Positions 14,839 through 22,408 of a stretch of DNA of 34,074 nucleotides are shown here, piece by piece. A model generated the notes under the pieces. That model did not search any database and was not told where the DNA came from. It saw only the letters and a program-made list of their open reading frames with translations. Source of the DNA: Candidatus Brachybacterium merdavium (GTDB lineage: Bacteria; Actinomycetota; Actinomycetes; Actinomycetales; Dermabacteraceae); NCBI GenBank assembly GCA_019118275.1, contig DWZH01000064.1, forward strand, positions 1-34,074. Direction: 5' to 3'. Positions within the stretch are counted from its first letter, which is position 1, and every line of letters begins with the position of its first letter. The translations under genes were made by a program, and so were the position numbers.

Positions 14839-15525
14839 ATGACCACGAAGCCCGCCGGCGGCGGGTCCGCAGCCCGGCCCGAGGGGCCGGCGAATGCCGC
14901 CGTGGTCGCCGCCCGGATGGGCAAGGCCTACCCCGATGCACGCACCGAGCTGGAGCATCGTGACGCCTTCGAACTGCTGGTCGCGACGGTGCTGTCGGCC
15001 CAGACCACCGACCAGCGGGTCAACTCCGTGACCCCGCAGCTGTTCGCTTCCTGGCCCGATGCGCGCGCCCTGGCCGGCGCCGCCGAGCAGGATGTGACCG
15101 CGCTGCTGCATCCCTTGGGCATGGGCGCGACCCGGGCGCGTCGGATCATCGGTCTGGCCCAGGGGCTGCTGGCCGATCATGGCGGGGAGGTCCCCGATGA
15201 CCAGGCCGCTCTCGAGGCCCTGCCGGGGGTGGGCCGCAAGACGGCCCACGTGGTGCGCGGCACCTGGTTCGGGCACGAGCTGCTCGCGGTCGACACCCAC
15301 GTGGGCCGCGTGTCCCGCCGGCTCGGCTGGACCGAGGCCACGGATCCGCGCCGGGTCGAGCAGGACGTGCTGGACCGGCTGCGGACCGATGGCGCGCCGG
15401 CGGAGGCGACCGTGCTGGGCCTGCGGCTGATCCTGCACGGGCGGCGCGTCTGCCTGGCCCGGACGCCACGCTGCGGGACGTGCACCCTGGCCGACGTGTG
15501 CCCCAGCGCGGAGGTGGACCGATGA
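14839..15525 (+). CDS. nth: Endonuclease III (base-excision DNA glycosylase/AP lyase)
   Basis: This 228-residue protein is a complete endonuclease III, which removes oxidised pyrimidines and cleaves the DNA at the resulting abasic site. The helix-hairpin-helix LPGVGRKTAHVV contains the catalytic Lys134, and the catalytic Asp152 is in VDTHVGRVSRRLG. The C-terminal cluster site has Cys205, Cys212, Cys215 and Cys221 (C-x6-C-x2-C-x5-C), binding a 4Fe-4S cluster. The ATG at 14839 is preceded by GGAGGAG. The stop overlaps the start of the Nudix gene (ATGA), so the two are co-translated. The N-terminal 20 residues are a variable extension. Confidence 0.96.
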   Translation: MTTKPAGGGSAARPEGPANAAVVAARMGKAYPDARTELEHRDAFELLVATVLSAQTTDQRVNSVTPQLFASWPDARALAGAAEQDVTALLHPLGMGATRARRIIGLAQGLLADHGGEVPDDQAALEALPGVGRKTAHVVRGTWFGHELLAVDTHVGRVSRRLGWTEATDPRRVEQDVLDRLRTDGAPAEATVLGLRLILHGRRVCLARTPRCGTCTLADVCPSAEVDR

Positions 15526-16202
15526 ACGCCTCCCGCGCGACCCCGCACTTCCTGAGCCAGCTGGCCGACCGGGCACGATATGGGATGGACACCCTGGTCC
15601 GTCGCGACCCCGACCCCCGCCTCCCCGCCGAACCGGACGAGACCGTGCGCCGCAGCGCGGTGCTGGTGCTGGTGGCCGGGAGCGGTCTCGACGATGCGCA
15701 GCTGGTGCTCGAGGAACGCGGACACGCGCTGCGCTCCCAGCCCGGCCAGTTCTCCCTGCCCGGCGGCAAAGCCGACCCCACCGACCGTGATGCCGTGCAC
15801 ACCGCGATGCGGGAGGCTCATGAGGAGACCGGCTTGGATCCGGGCGACGTGAGCGTGCTGGGCTCCTTCGCGGAGATCCCGATGCCCTGGCGCGCCCAGC
15901 GGGTGACCCCGGTGCTGGCCTGGGCCCCGCATCGGCCGCAGCTGCGCGTCCAGGACCCGATCGAAGTCGAGCGCCTGGTGTGGGCGCCGCTGACCGGGGC
16001 CGGCTCGCTCACCGATCCGCGCCGCCGGATGCGCGGAATCCTCCACGGCCAGCCCGTCGGCCCCGTCTTCGACCTGCCCGAGGGGGCTCTGGTGTGGGGG
16101 TTCACCGCGATGATCGTGGAGCAGGTGCTGACCGGGCTGGGCCTGGATCCGGTGCCGCTGGATGCGCCGGTCCTGGAGATCCCTCCCGAGCGGCGCCGCT
16201 GA
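15522..16202 (+). CDS. Nudix hydrolase, probable CoA pyrophosphatase (NudL-like)
   Basis: This 226-residue protein carries a Nudix box of the NudL form, GGKADPTDRDAVHTAMREAH followed by EETGL (81-104), which has one more residue than the classical box. Just before it lies the additional motif LVLEERGHALRSQPGQFSLP (61-80), which marks the CoA pyrophosphatase subgroup that hydrolyses CoA and its derivatives to phosphopantetheine and 3',5'-ADP. The ATG at 15522 overlaps the nth stop codon by four bases; an upstream in-frame start would lie inside nth. In M. tuberculosis a Nudix gene (Rv3672c) also lies near nth. The C-terminal 40 residues are not conserved in any motif I recognise. Confidence 0.9.
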   Translation: MNASRATPHFLSQLADRARYGMDTLVRRDPDPRLPAEPDETVRRSAVLVLVAGSGLDDAQLVLEERGHALRSQPGQFSLPGGKADPTDRDAVHTAMREAHEETGLDPGDVSVLGSFAEIPMPWRAQRVTPVLAWAPHRPQLRVQDPIEVERLVWAPLTGAGSLTDPRRRMRGILHGQPVGPVFDLPEGALVWGFTAMIVEQVLTGLGLDPVPLDAPVLEIPPERRR

Positions 16203-16318
16203 GACCCGGCGCGCCGCGTCCCGCTCTCGGGCCCCGGGGGCGAGGCCTGCGGGCCGCCACTGTGCTCTCAGCCATATCGTCGCTCGCCCGCGGCCCACGT
16301 CGACCGTTGTCCAGGCTG

Positions 16319-16324
16319 TAGACT
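16319..16324 (+). promoter_or_regulatory. Candidate -10 element of the cold-shock gene
   Basis: TAGACT, a good actinomycete -10 hexamer, lies about 135 bases before the GTG start. No strong -35 is seen 17 bases upstream (CACGTC). This would give a leader of about 130 bases, in keeping with the long leaders of cold-shock genes. The rest of 16203-16459 shows no gene. Confidence 0.3.
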
Positions 16325-16459
16325 GGATCGTCGCCGGACGGTCGCCGGCACCCCGGTCGGTCGGCACCATGCGAACGCCCCGCCGGGATCCAGCACCAGC
16401 AGGCTGAGCGGGCCCCACCGGCCGGGAAGCCAGGAACATCAGATAGGGACGGGATCCAC

Positions 16460-16846
16460 GTGCCACGCGGCAAGGTGAAGTTCTATGACGCCGAGAAAGG
16501 CTTCGGTTTCATCCTCGACGACGAGGACGGTCAGAGCGTCTATGTGCACGCCTCGACTCTGCCCGAGGGGGTCACCACCCTGCGTCCGGGAGCCCGGGTG
16601 GAGTTCGACATGGTCGATGGGCGCCGCGGCCCTCAGGTGCTGGCCCTGCAGCTGTTGGAGCCCGTTCCCTCGGTCAGCCGCGCGCGTCGCGCCAAGCCCG
16701 AGGAGATGGCCGGCATGGTCGAGGACCTGATCCGTCTGCTCGACGATGCGTCCAACGGTCTCCGTCAGGGCCGCTACCCCGACCGCGGGCACTCGCAGAA
16801 GATCGCCACCGTGATGCGCGCCGTCGCCGACAATTTCGAGGCCTGA
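16460..16846 (+). CDS. Cold-shock-domain protein with C-terminal extension
   Basis: Residues 1-67 form a cold-shock domain that binds single-stranded RNA or DNA. Both RNA-binding motifs are present: KGFGFI (13-18) and VYVHAS (27-32). Residues 68-128 are an extra segment rich in charged helix (EEMAGMVEDLIRLLDDASNG), so this is not the usual 67-residue CspA. Actinomycetes encode such a long form next to a DUF3027 gene. It starts at a GTG at 16460 with a purine-rich AGGGACGGG upstream. It ends one base before the DUF3027 gene, so they form an operon. A role as RNA chaperone is known for the domain; the function of the extension is unknown. Confidence 0.92.
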   Translation: MPRGKVKFYDAEKGFGFILDDEDGQSVYVHASTLPEGVTTLRPGARVEFDMVDGRRGPQVLALQLLEPVPSVSRARRAKPEEMAGMVEDLIRLLDDASNGLRQGRYPDRGHSQKIATVMRAVADNFEA

Positions 16847-16847
16847 G

Positions 16848-18125
16848 ATGACATCACCGACCACCACCACACGCCGCCGCACCGCCCGGCCCAAGTTGGA
16901 TGCGATCGCGGCCGACGCCGTCGACCTCGCGCGTGAAGCGCTCGAGGACGTGACCGAGCCCGGCCAGGTCGGGCAGCACCTGCGTGCCGAGGCCAGCGCG
17001 GATCGCCTGGTCACGCATGTCTTCGAGTGCACCATGCCCGGCTACCGCGGCTGGTCGTGGGTGGCGGTGCTGGCACGGGCCCCGCGCGCGAAGTTCGCCA
17101 CCGTGGCCGAGACCGCGCTGCTGCCCGGCGATGACGCGCTCCTGGCCCCCGACTGGGAGCCCTGGTCGGAGCGACTGAAGCCCGAGGACATCGGTGCCGA
17201 CGATCTGCTGCCCTACAAGGGCTACGACGAGCGCCTCGAGCTCGGGTACGAGGCCACCGGCGAGGAGGACGAGGATCAGGTCGCCCAGTGGGAGCTGGGC
17301 CTGGGCCGCCCCCGCGTGCTCTCCCCGGAGGGTCGCGCCGACGCCGCCGAACGCTGGATCGAGGGCGACTTCGGCCCCCGGCCGACCTCCGGGCGGGGCC
17401 GACGCGGCACCGTCTCGGCCCACTGCTCCAGCTGCGGCTTCCTCTCGCTGCTGGCCGGATCCCTGCGCGGTGAGTTCGGGGTCTGCACCAACGAGTGGTC
17501 CCCGGCCGACGGTCGCGTCGTGCACCTGGGCTACGGTTGCGGTGCGCACTCCGAGACCGGCAAGGAGGACGCGGCCGCCGAGGCTCCGCGCAACGGCGGC
17601 GTGATCGTCGATGAGCTCGACGTGGAGTACCAGAAGCCCGCTCACGGCACCGATACCAGCGGTTCGGCCACCGACCGGGCGGCCTCCGACAAGGGGCCTT
17701 CCGACGGCGCGGACCCCGGCAGTGCGGGCACCAGCGGCCCGGGTGCTGATAGCTCCGACAACGCCGCCCAGGGGCCCGACCCCCAGGGTCCCGACTCCGC
17801 TGCCCAGGGTCCCGGTCCCGATGCCCAAGGCGTCCAGAGCTCGGATCCCGCGCCTGAGAAGGAGAGCGCGGATGCGGCGACAGGGTCCGACGTCCGCGTC
17901 GTGGGGCCTGCGGATTCCGCGGACACGCCGGGAGACACGGATACGCGGACCGCGGATCCTGCCGAAGCCGAGCCCGCCGAAGACGAGCCCGCCGAGTCCG
18001 CCGAGGCCGAGAACGCGGGTCGCACCCCGGCCGAGCAGGCCGAGCGCGCCCCGGCCGAGGACTCTGAGCCCGCGGACGCTGAGAGGGCGCGCGAGGCCGA
18101 GCAGACCTCCGCGTCCGAGGACTGA
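16848..18125 (+). CDS. DUF3027 protein with long acidic, disordered tail
   Basis: This 425-residue protein has two parts. Residues 1-265 form the conserved actinomycete DUF3027 region, with GYRGWSWVAVLARAPR and four cysteines that could bind a metal: HCSSCGF (Cys193, Cys196), Cys213 and GCGAHSET (Cys231). Residues 266-425 are a low-complexity tail dominated by Ala, Glu, Asp, Pro, Ser and Gly. It contains runs such as AQGPDPQGPDSAAQGPGPDA and repeated AEPAEDEPAESAEAE, and is certainly disordered. The function of DUF3027 is unknown. Being adjacent to the cold-shock gene with a single base between them suggests a shared role, perhaps RNA-related, but that is inference. The tail DNA is compositionally skewed and repeat-prone. 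Confidence 0.88.
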   Translation: MTSPTTTTRRRTARPKLDAIAADAVDLAREALEDVTEPGQVGQHLRAEASADRLVTHVFECTMPGYRGWSWVAVLARAPRAKFATVAETALLPGDDALLAPDWEPWSERLKPEDIGADDLLPYKGYDERLELGYEATGEEDEDQVAQWELGLGRPRVLSPEGRADAAERWIEGDFGPRPTSGRGRRGTVSAHCSSCGFLSLLAGSLRGEFGVCTNEWSPADGRVVHLGYGCGAHSETGKEDAAAEAPRNGGVIVDELDVEYQKPAHGTDTSGSATDRAASDKGPSDGADPGSAGTSGPGADSSDNAAQGPDPQGPDSAAQGPGPDAQGVQSSDPAPEKESADAATGSDVRVVGPADSADTPGDTDTRTADPAEAEPAEDEPAESAEAENAGRTPAEQAERAPAEDSEPADAERAREAEQTSASED

Positions 18126-18238
18126 CCCCCGTCCCTGACGGCTATGAGCGGCCCAGTGCCACAGATGGTGCTGGGGCGCTCAATATCGTTCGGGCCGGCG
18201 GTGGGCAGGGTAGCGCCGCCGTTCGGGGTGGGCGTGGG

Positions 18239-19504
18239 TCAGCGCTGGGAGACGGCGACCCGGGACAGCAGGGCCTCGATCGCGAGCAGCGGCGGCACGT
18301 TCCCGGCGATCCGCTGGCGTGCCTCCTGCACACTCTCCAGCAGCCCCAGTGTGATCCGGCCGGAGCCCACCTGGGCGGCCGCCTCGATCTCCCCCGCCAC
18401 CTCGACGTTGACCAGCTCGCTGCCGGTCCCCAGCTGGTGGCTGAGCACATCGCGCAGCACCGAGTGGGCATCGAGCAGGTAGCGGTCGAGCACATCGCGC
18501 ACCAGACGGGTCTGGCGGCGCTTGGCATCCTCCTCGAGCTGGCGCAGCTGGGAACGCAGCGCCGGCGGAACCTTCCCGTCCTCGATCCCGGCCGAGCGCA
18601 GGAAGGCCTCCCTCTGCTCGGTGGCGACCGCGTCCGCGTGCTCCTTGGCCTCGGCGGTGGCCCGGTCGACCAGAGCCTGCGCGGCCAGCACCGCCTGCCC
18701 CGCACCACGCAGCCCCAGCAGGGTGCGGGCCGACTCCTCACGGGCGGCCAGCGCGCCCTCCTGCGTCGCGTACCGCAGCGCCAGACCGATATGGCCCTGC
18801 GCGGCCCGCGAGGCGCGCACCGCCAGCTCCGGTGCGACGCCGTCGCGGCGCATCAGCAGCTCGGCGACCACGTCGGCAGAGGGCACCGTGAGCGACACCA
18901 GGCGGCAGCGGGAGCGGATGGTCGGAGCCAGATCCTCCGCGGAGGGGGCGCACAGCATCCACACCGTGGCCGGTGGCGGCTCCTCGATCGATTTCAGGAG
19001 CACGTTGAAGGTGCCCGGGCTCATCCGGTCGGCGTCCTCGATGATCAGCACGCGATGGTTGCCCGTGGCGGGGGCGCGCTGTGCGGTCATGACCAGGGCG
19101 CGCACTTCGTCCTTGGCGATCGACAGCTTGTCGGTGGCCACCACGGTCACGTCCGGGTGGGTGCCCGCCGCCGTGGTGCGGCAGGCCCGGCAGGTGCCGC
19201 ACCCGGTGCCGACCTCGCACTGCAGGGTCGCGGCGAAGGCCCGCGCCGCGGTGGAGCGGCCCGAGCCGGGAGGACCGGTGATCAGCCAGGCCTGTGCGAG
19301 GGAGCCCTCCGGGGAGACGGCCCGGCGGAACTGCTCGACCGCCGCCTCCTGGCCGACCACATCGGCCCAGACCCCCGCCGAAGGCTCCTGGGTGAGGGTC
19401 GAACCGGCACGGACGTGGCTGCCGTCGTCGGCGAACTCGCCGCCGGGCGGGCGGGTGCCTGGTGGGGGACCGGCCCCGTCGGCCGCGTGGCCCTCTGCGC
19501 TCAC
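18239..19504 (-). CDS. holB: DNA polymerase III subunit delta' (clamp loader)
   Basis: The 421-residue product is an AAA+ clamp-loader subunit that helps load the beta sliding clamp. It opens the domain with WADVVGQEAAVEQFRRAV, followed by a Walker A-like GPPGSGRST (77-85). A zinc module follows with Cys96, Cys102, Cys105 and Cys108, and then RVLIIEDADRM and a sensor-like region around PATVWMLCAPS. The GTG at 19504 overlaps the tmk stop codon (GTGA), so I prefer it over upstream in-frame starts inside tmk. The first 40 residues are Gly/Pro-rich and probably flexible. It is the last gene of a tmk-holB pair common in actinomycetes; here a Gfo/Idh/MocA gene precedes them. Confidence 0.92.
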   Translation of the reverse strand: MSAEGHAADGAGPPPGTRPPGGEFADDGSHVRAGSTLTQEPSAGVWADVVGQEAAVEQFRRAVSPEGSLAQAWLITGPPGSGRSTAARAFAATLQCEVGTGCGTCRACRTTAAGTHPDVTVVATDKLSIAKDEVRALVMTAQRAPATGNHRVLIIEDADRMSPGTFNVLLKSIEEPPPATVWMLCAPSAEDLAPTIRSRCRLVSLTVPSADVVAELLMRRDGVAPELAVRASRAAQGHIGLALRYATQEGALAAREESARTLLGLRGAGQAVLAAQALVDRATAEAKEHADAVATEQREAFLRSAGIEDGKVPPALRSQLRQLEEDAKRRQTRLVRDVLDRYLLDAHSVLRDVLSHQLGTGSELVNVEVAGEIEAAAQVGSGRITLGLLESVQEARQRIAGNVPPLLAIEALLSRVAVSQR

Positions 19505-20232
19505 AGCTCGTCCCGGTGGGAGGGGGCAGGCTGCGGCTCGAAGGTGGGGTCGAACAGCTCGAGCACCTCGGCGACGACCTCCAGGATCTGGGCGTGGATC
19601 TCCTCGCGGGACTGGGTCCCGTCGATCACCGCGAAGCGCTCGGGTTCGGCCGCGGCCAGCTCCAGGAACTCCTTGCGCACCGATTCGTGGAACTCCAGGC
19701 CCGCCTGCTCCAGACGGTCCAGCTGAGCGGGGTCGCGACGCTGCTTCAGCGCCTCGCTGGGGAGATCGAGCAAGATGGTGCGGTGGGGGAGCAGACCCTC
19801 GACCGCCCACAGCGACAGGGAGGCGATCTCGTGGCGCTCCAGCTCCCGCCCCGCCCCCTGGTAGGCGACCGAGGAGTCGAGGAAGCGATCGCCCAGGACC
19901 AGCCCTCCGCGGGCCAAGTGCGGGCGTACCAGCGTGGACATGTGGTGGGCGCGGTCGGCGGCGTACAGCAGCGCCTCGGCGCGCGCATCGACGTCCTCGC
20001 CATGCAGGAGCAGGTTGCGCAGCTTCGCACCCAGCGCGGTGCCTCCGGGCTCACGCGTGGTCAGCACCAGGTCCTCCGCCACCGAGCGCTCGGTGACCAG
20101 GTGCTCGCGCAGCATGGCGATCTGCGTCGACTTGCCGGCACCATCGCCGCCCTCGAAGGAGATGAACGCGCCGCGCTCGGGTGGGCGCGGCGCCGGCACG
20201 CGCAGGCCCCGCGAGGAGAAGATGACACTCAT
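19501..20232 (-). CDS. tmk: Thymidylate kinase
   Basis: The enzyme phosphorylates dTMP to dTDP for DNA synthesis. The 243-residue sequence has the P-loop FEGGDGAGKSTQ (26-37), TTREPGGTALGAKLR, the DR motif in LGDRFLDSSVAYQGAGR and a C-terminal helical region. An N-terminal extension of about 20 residues precedes the usual start. The ATG at 20232 overlaps the stop of the oxidoreductase gene upstream (ATGA), and the 3' end overlaps holB (GTGA), so the three genes form a tightly coupled operon. tmk-holB coupling links nucleotide supply with the replication clamp loader. Confidence 0.95.
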   Translation of the reverse strand: MSVIFSSRGLRVPAPRPPERGAFISFEGGDGAGKSTQIAMLREHLVTERSVAEDLVLTTREPGGTALGAKLRNLLLHGEDVDARAEALLYAADRAHHMSTLVRPHLARGGLVLGDRFLDSSVAYQGAGRELERHEIASLSLWAVEGLLPHRTILLDLPSEALKQRRDPAQLDRLEQAGLEFHESVRKEFLELAAAEPERFAVIDGTQSREEIHAQILEVVAEVLELFDPTFEPQPAPSHRDEL

Positions 20233-21305
20233 GCCGGCTCCTCCCCGGGGTAGACCACACCGAGCTCGGCGCGCACGGCGTCCATCGTGCCCATCACGCT
20301 GAGTGTCTCCGCCCAGCTCATCACGGGGGATTGCAGTTCGCCGGCAGCGATCCGGCGGGCGGACTCGGCGATCTCGAAGGCCATGCCGTCCCCGCGGTCA
20401 CCGGGGTGGGAGAAGCCGGCCGAGCGCCCATCCAGCAGGGTCACGGTCAGCTCGCCGGGTGCGAAGAACGCCCCGGACAGCTGCGCCGAACCCGCGGTTC
20501 CGCTGACCACCGCGGCGGTGGGGGTGCGGGAGAGCAGGGTGGTGCCCAGGCGGGCGTGGCCGCCGTGCTCGCCGCGCGCCAGCAGGCCCACGTAGGCATC
20601 GACGCCGGCCGAGGTCAGGGTGCCGTGCACCGACAGGTCGGTGAGGTCGCCCAGCACCATCTGTGCGAAGGAGAGGGGGTAGACGCCCAGATCCAGCAGC
20701 GCTCCGCCACCGAGCTCGGGCGCGTGCATGCGGTGGGTGGGATCCTCCGGGAAGGATTGCCCGTGATCGGCCGTGACCTCGACGATGTCGCCGAGCACGC
20801 CGGAGGCGACCACCTGCCGCAGCACGTCGTACTGCGGTAGGAAACGGGCCCACATCGCCTCCATCACGAACACGCCCTTCTGCTCGGCCAGCTCGAGCAG
20901 GTCGCGGGCCTGGGCGGTGTTGAGGGTGAAGGCCTTCTCCACCAGTGCGGGGACGCCCGCCTCGAGCACCGGCCGGGTCAGAGCATGGTGCTGGGCGTGC
21001 GGGGAGGCAACGTAGACGGCGTCGATCCCGCCGGCGGCCAGCATGTCCGCGACGGAGGAGAAGGCACGCTCGAGACCGTGCTTCGCGGCGAAGGCCTCGG
21101 CCCGCTGCTGGGAGCGGGAGACCACCGAGACCACGCGGGAGGCGGTGGCCCGGTGGGCGGTGGCAGTGAACTGATCGGCGATGTGGCCCGGCGAGATCAC
21201 CCCCCAACGCAAGGGCGGAGCGGTGCCGGGGTCGGGCACCTGGGGAGCGGGCAGCGTCAGCCCCGGTCCCTCGTCCGTGCCCCGTGGGTCAGCAGTCGCA
21301 GTCAT
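20229..21305 (-). CDS. Gfo/Idh/MocA-family NAD(P)-dependent oxidoreductase
   Basis: The 358-residue protein has an N-terminal Rossmann domain with GVISPGHIADQF (35-46), the strand IDAVYVASPHAQHH and EKAF (123-126) in place of the usual EKP motif. A C-terminal alpha/beta domain follows, with GGGALLDLGVYPLSFAQM. Family members oxidise or reduce sugars, inositols or dihydrodiols with NAD(P). The LDLGVYP form resembles the dimeric dihydrodiol dehydrogenase branch, but the substrate is not predictable. The ATG at 21305 has TAGATT six bases upstream, indicating a leaderless message. It is fused by overlap to tmk and holB, an odd partner for replication genes; the start of the sugar importer's transcription unit lies elsewhere. 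Confidence 0.88.
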   Translation of the reverse strand: MTATADPRGTDEGPGLTLPAPQVPDPGTAPPLRWGVISPGHIADQFTATAHRATASRVVSVVSRSQQRAEAFAAKHGLERAFSSVADMLAAGGIDAVYVASPHAQHHALTRPVLEAGVPALVEKAFTLNTAQARDLLELAEQKGVFVMEAMWARFLPQYDVLRQVVASGVLGDIVEVTADHGQSFPEDPTHRMHAPELGGGALLDLGVYPLSFAQMVLGDLTDLSVHGTLTSAGVDAYVGLLARGEHGGHARLGTTLLSRTPTAAVVSGTAGSAQLSGAFFAPGELTVTLLDGRSAGFSHPGDRGDGMAFEIAESARRIAAGELQSPVMSWAETLSVMGTMDAVRAELGVVYPGEEPA

Positions 21306-21311
21306 GACCCC

Positions 21312-21317
21312 AATCTA
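21312..21317 (-). promoter_or_regulatory. Candidate leaderless -10 for the oxidoreductase-tmk-holB operon
   Basis: On the minus strand TAGATT ends six bases before the ATG at 21305, so transcription should start at or next to the start codon. No ribosome site is present in those six bases. The -35 region is not clear. Confidence 0.45.
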
Positions 21318-21498
21318 CTAAGCGCCCCCGACGTTCGTGGACATCGGTGGCGCTCGGGGAGCAAAGAACTCTGCGGATTCGCAGGTCCGCAGCTAGACCG
21401 GGGTCAGGCGCGGGCTGGAACGGGGTGGGGAGGAAAGGCTGCCCGGGTACGGATCTGCCGGTCCGGGCCCCTCACCCCGCACAGGCGACCGACCGTCG

Positions 21499-21534
21499 GT
21501 GACCGGCGGCGGAGCCGTGACCGGCGGCGGAGCC
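21499..21534. repeat. Perfect 18-bp tandem duplication
   Basis: GTGACCGGCGGCGGAGCC occurs twice without spacing, immediately downstream of the ABC permease gene. The surrounding 21318-21544 region shows no gene and no clear terminator. Confidence 0.85.
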
Positions 21535-21544
21535 GCGGCGCCGA

Positions 21545-22408
21545 TCAGCCCTTGACGGAGCCCGCGGTCATGCCGCGCACCAGGAAGTTCTGCAGGGAGA
21601 AGAACACGATCAGCGGGAGCAGCATCGACAGGAACGCTCCGGCGGTCAGCAGCTCGGCGCCCTGGCCCTGGGTACCCAGCAGCTGCTGTAGCGCCACGAT
21701 CACCGTGGTGTTGGAACCGCCGCCCAGGAACAGCCGGGCGATCAGCAGATCGTTCCACACCCACAGGAACTGCAGGGTGGCGAAGGCGGCGATCGCGGGC
21801 ATCGACATCGGCGCCACCAGCCGCCAGAACGTCTGGTAATGGCTGGCGCCGTCGATCTTCGCGCTCTCGATCACCGAGGTGGGCAGGCCCGACATGTAGT
21901 TGCGCAGGATGTAGATCGCCAGCGGCATCCCGAAGCCGGTGTGCAGCAGCCATACCGATACGAAGTCCCCGGAGATCCCCAGGCCGCGGGGGCCCAGCAG
22001 ATCCAGCAGGGGCTGGAACGCCACCTGGATCGGCACCACCATCAGCGCCACGATCAGTACGAAGAACAGTTCCTTGAGGGGGAATCTCGTGAACGCGAAG
22101 GCGTAGGCGGCGAAGGCGGCGAACATGATCGGCAGCACCGTGGCCGGCACCGCCACCACCACCGAGTTCACCAGGGCCCCGCCCAGGTTCGTGTTCTCCA
22201 GGACCCGCTGGTAGTTGTCCAGTGTCCACCCGGTCTCGAAGGGATCCACCAGCGCTGCCCACCAGCCCGAGGAGGCGGCGTCGGTGCGGGAGCGGAAGCT
22301 GGTGACCAGCATGCCGAAGGTGGGCAGGGTCCACAGCAGCGCCAGCACGATCATCACGATGATCGCGGCGGGGGAGCGGCGGCGGCCGTCGGCCATCCGG
22401 CCCCTCAT
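21545..22408 (-). CDS. Carbohydrate ABC transporter permease (MalG type)
   Basis: This 287-residue inner-membrane permease of a CUT1-type sugar importer has six predicted membrane segments, the first at about 14-37. The EAA loop that contacts the ATPase reads ESAKIDGASHYQTFWRLVAP in the second half. The C-terminus, FLVRGMTAGSVKG, is characteristic of the MalG branch. The ATG at 22408 overlaps the stop of the partner permease by four bases. The transported sugar is not predictable from sequence alone. No ATPase gene follows; actinomycetes often use a shared MsiK-type ATPase encoded elsewhere. Confidence 0.93.
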   Translation of the reverse strand: MRGRMADGRRRSPAAIIVMIVLALLWTLPTFGMLVTSFRSRTDAASSGWWAALVDPFETGWTLDNYQRVLENTNLGGALVNSVVVAVPATVLPIMFAAFAAYAFAFTRFPLKELFFVLIVALMVVPIQVAFQPLLDLLGPRGLGISGDFVSVWLLHTGFGMPLAIYILRNYMSGLPTSVIESAKIDGASHYQTFWRLVAPMSMPAIAAFATLQFLWVWNDLLIARLFLGGGSNTTVIVALQQLLGTQGQGAELLTAGAFLSMLLPLIVFFSLQNFLVRGMTAGSVKG

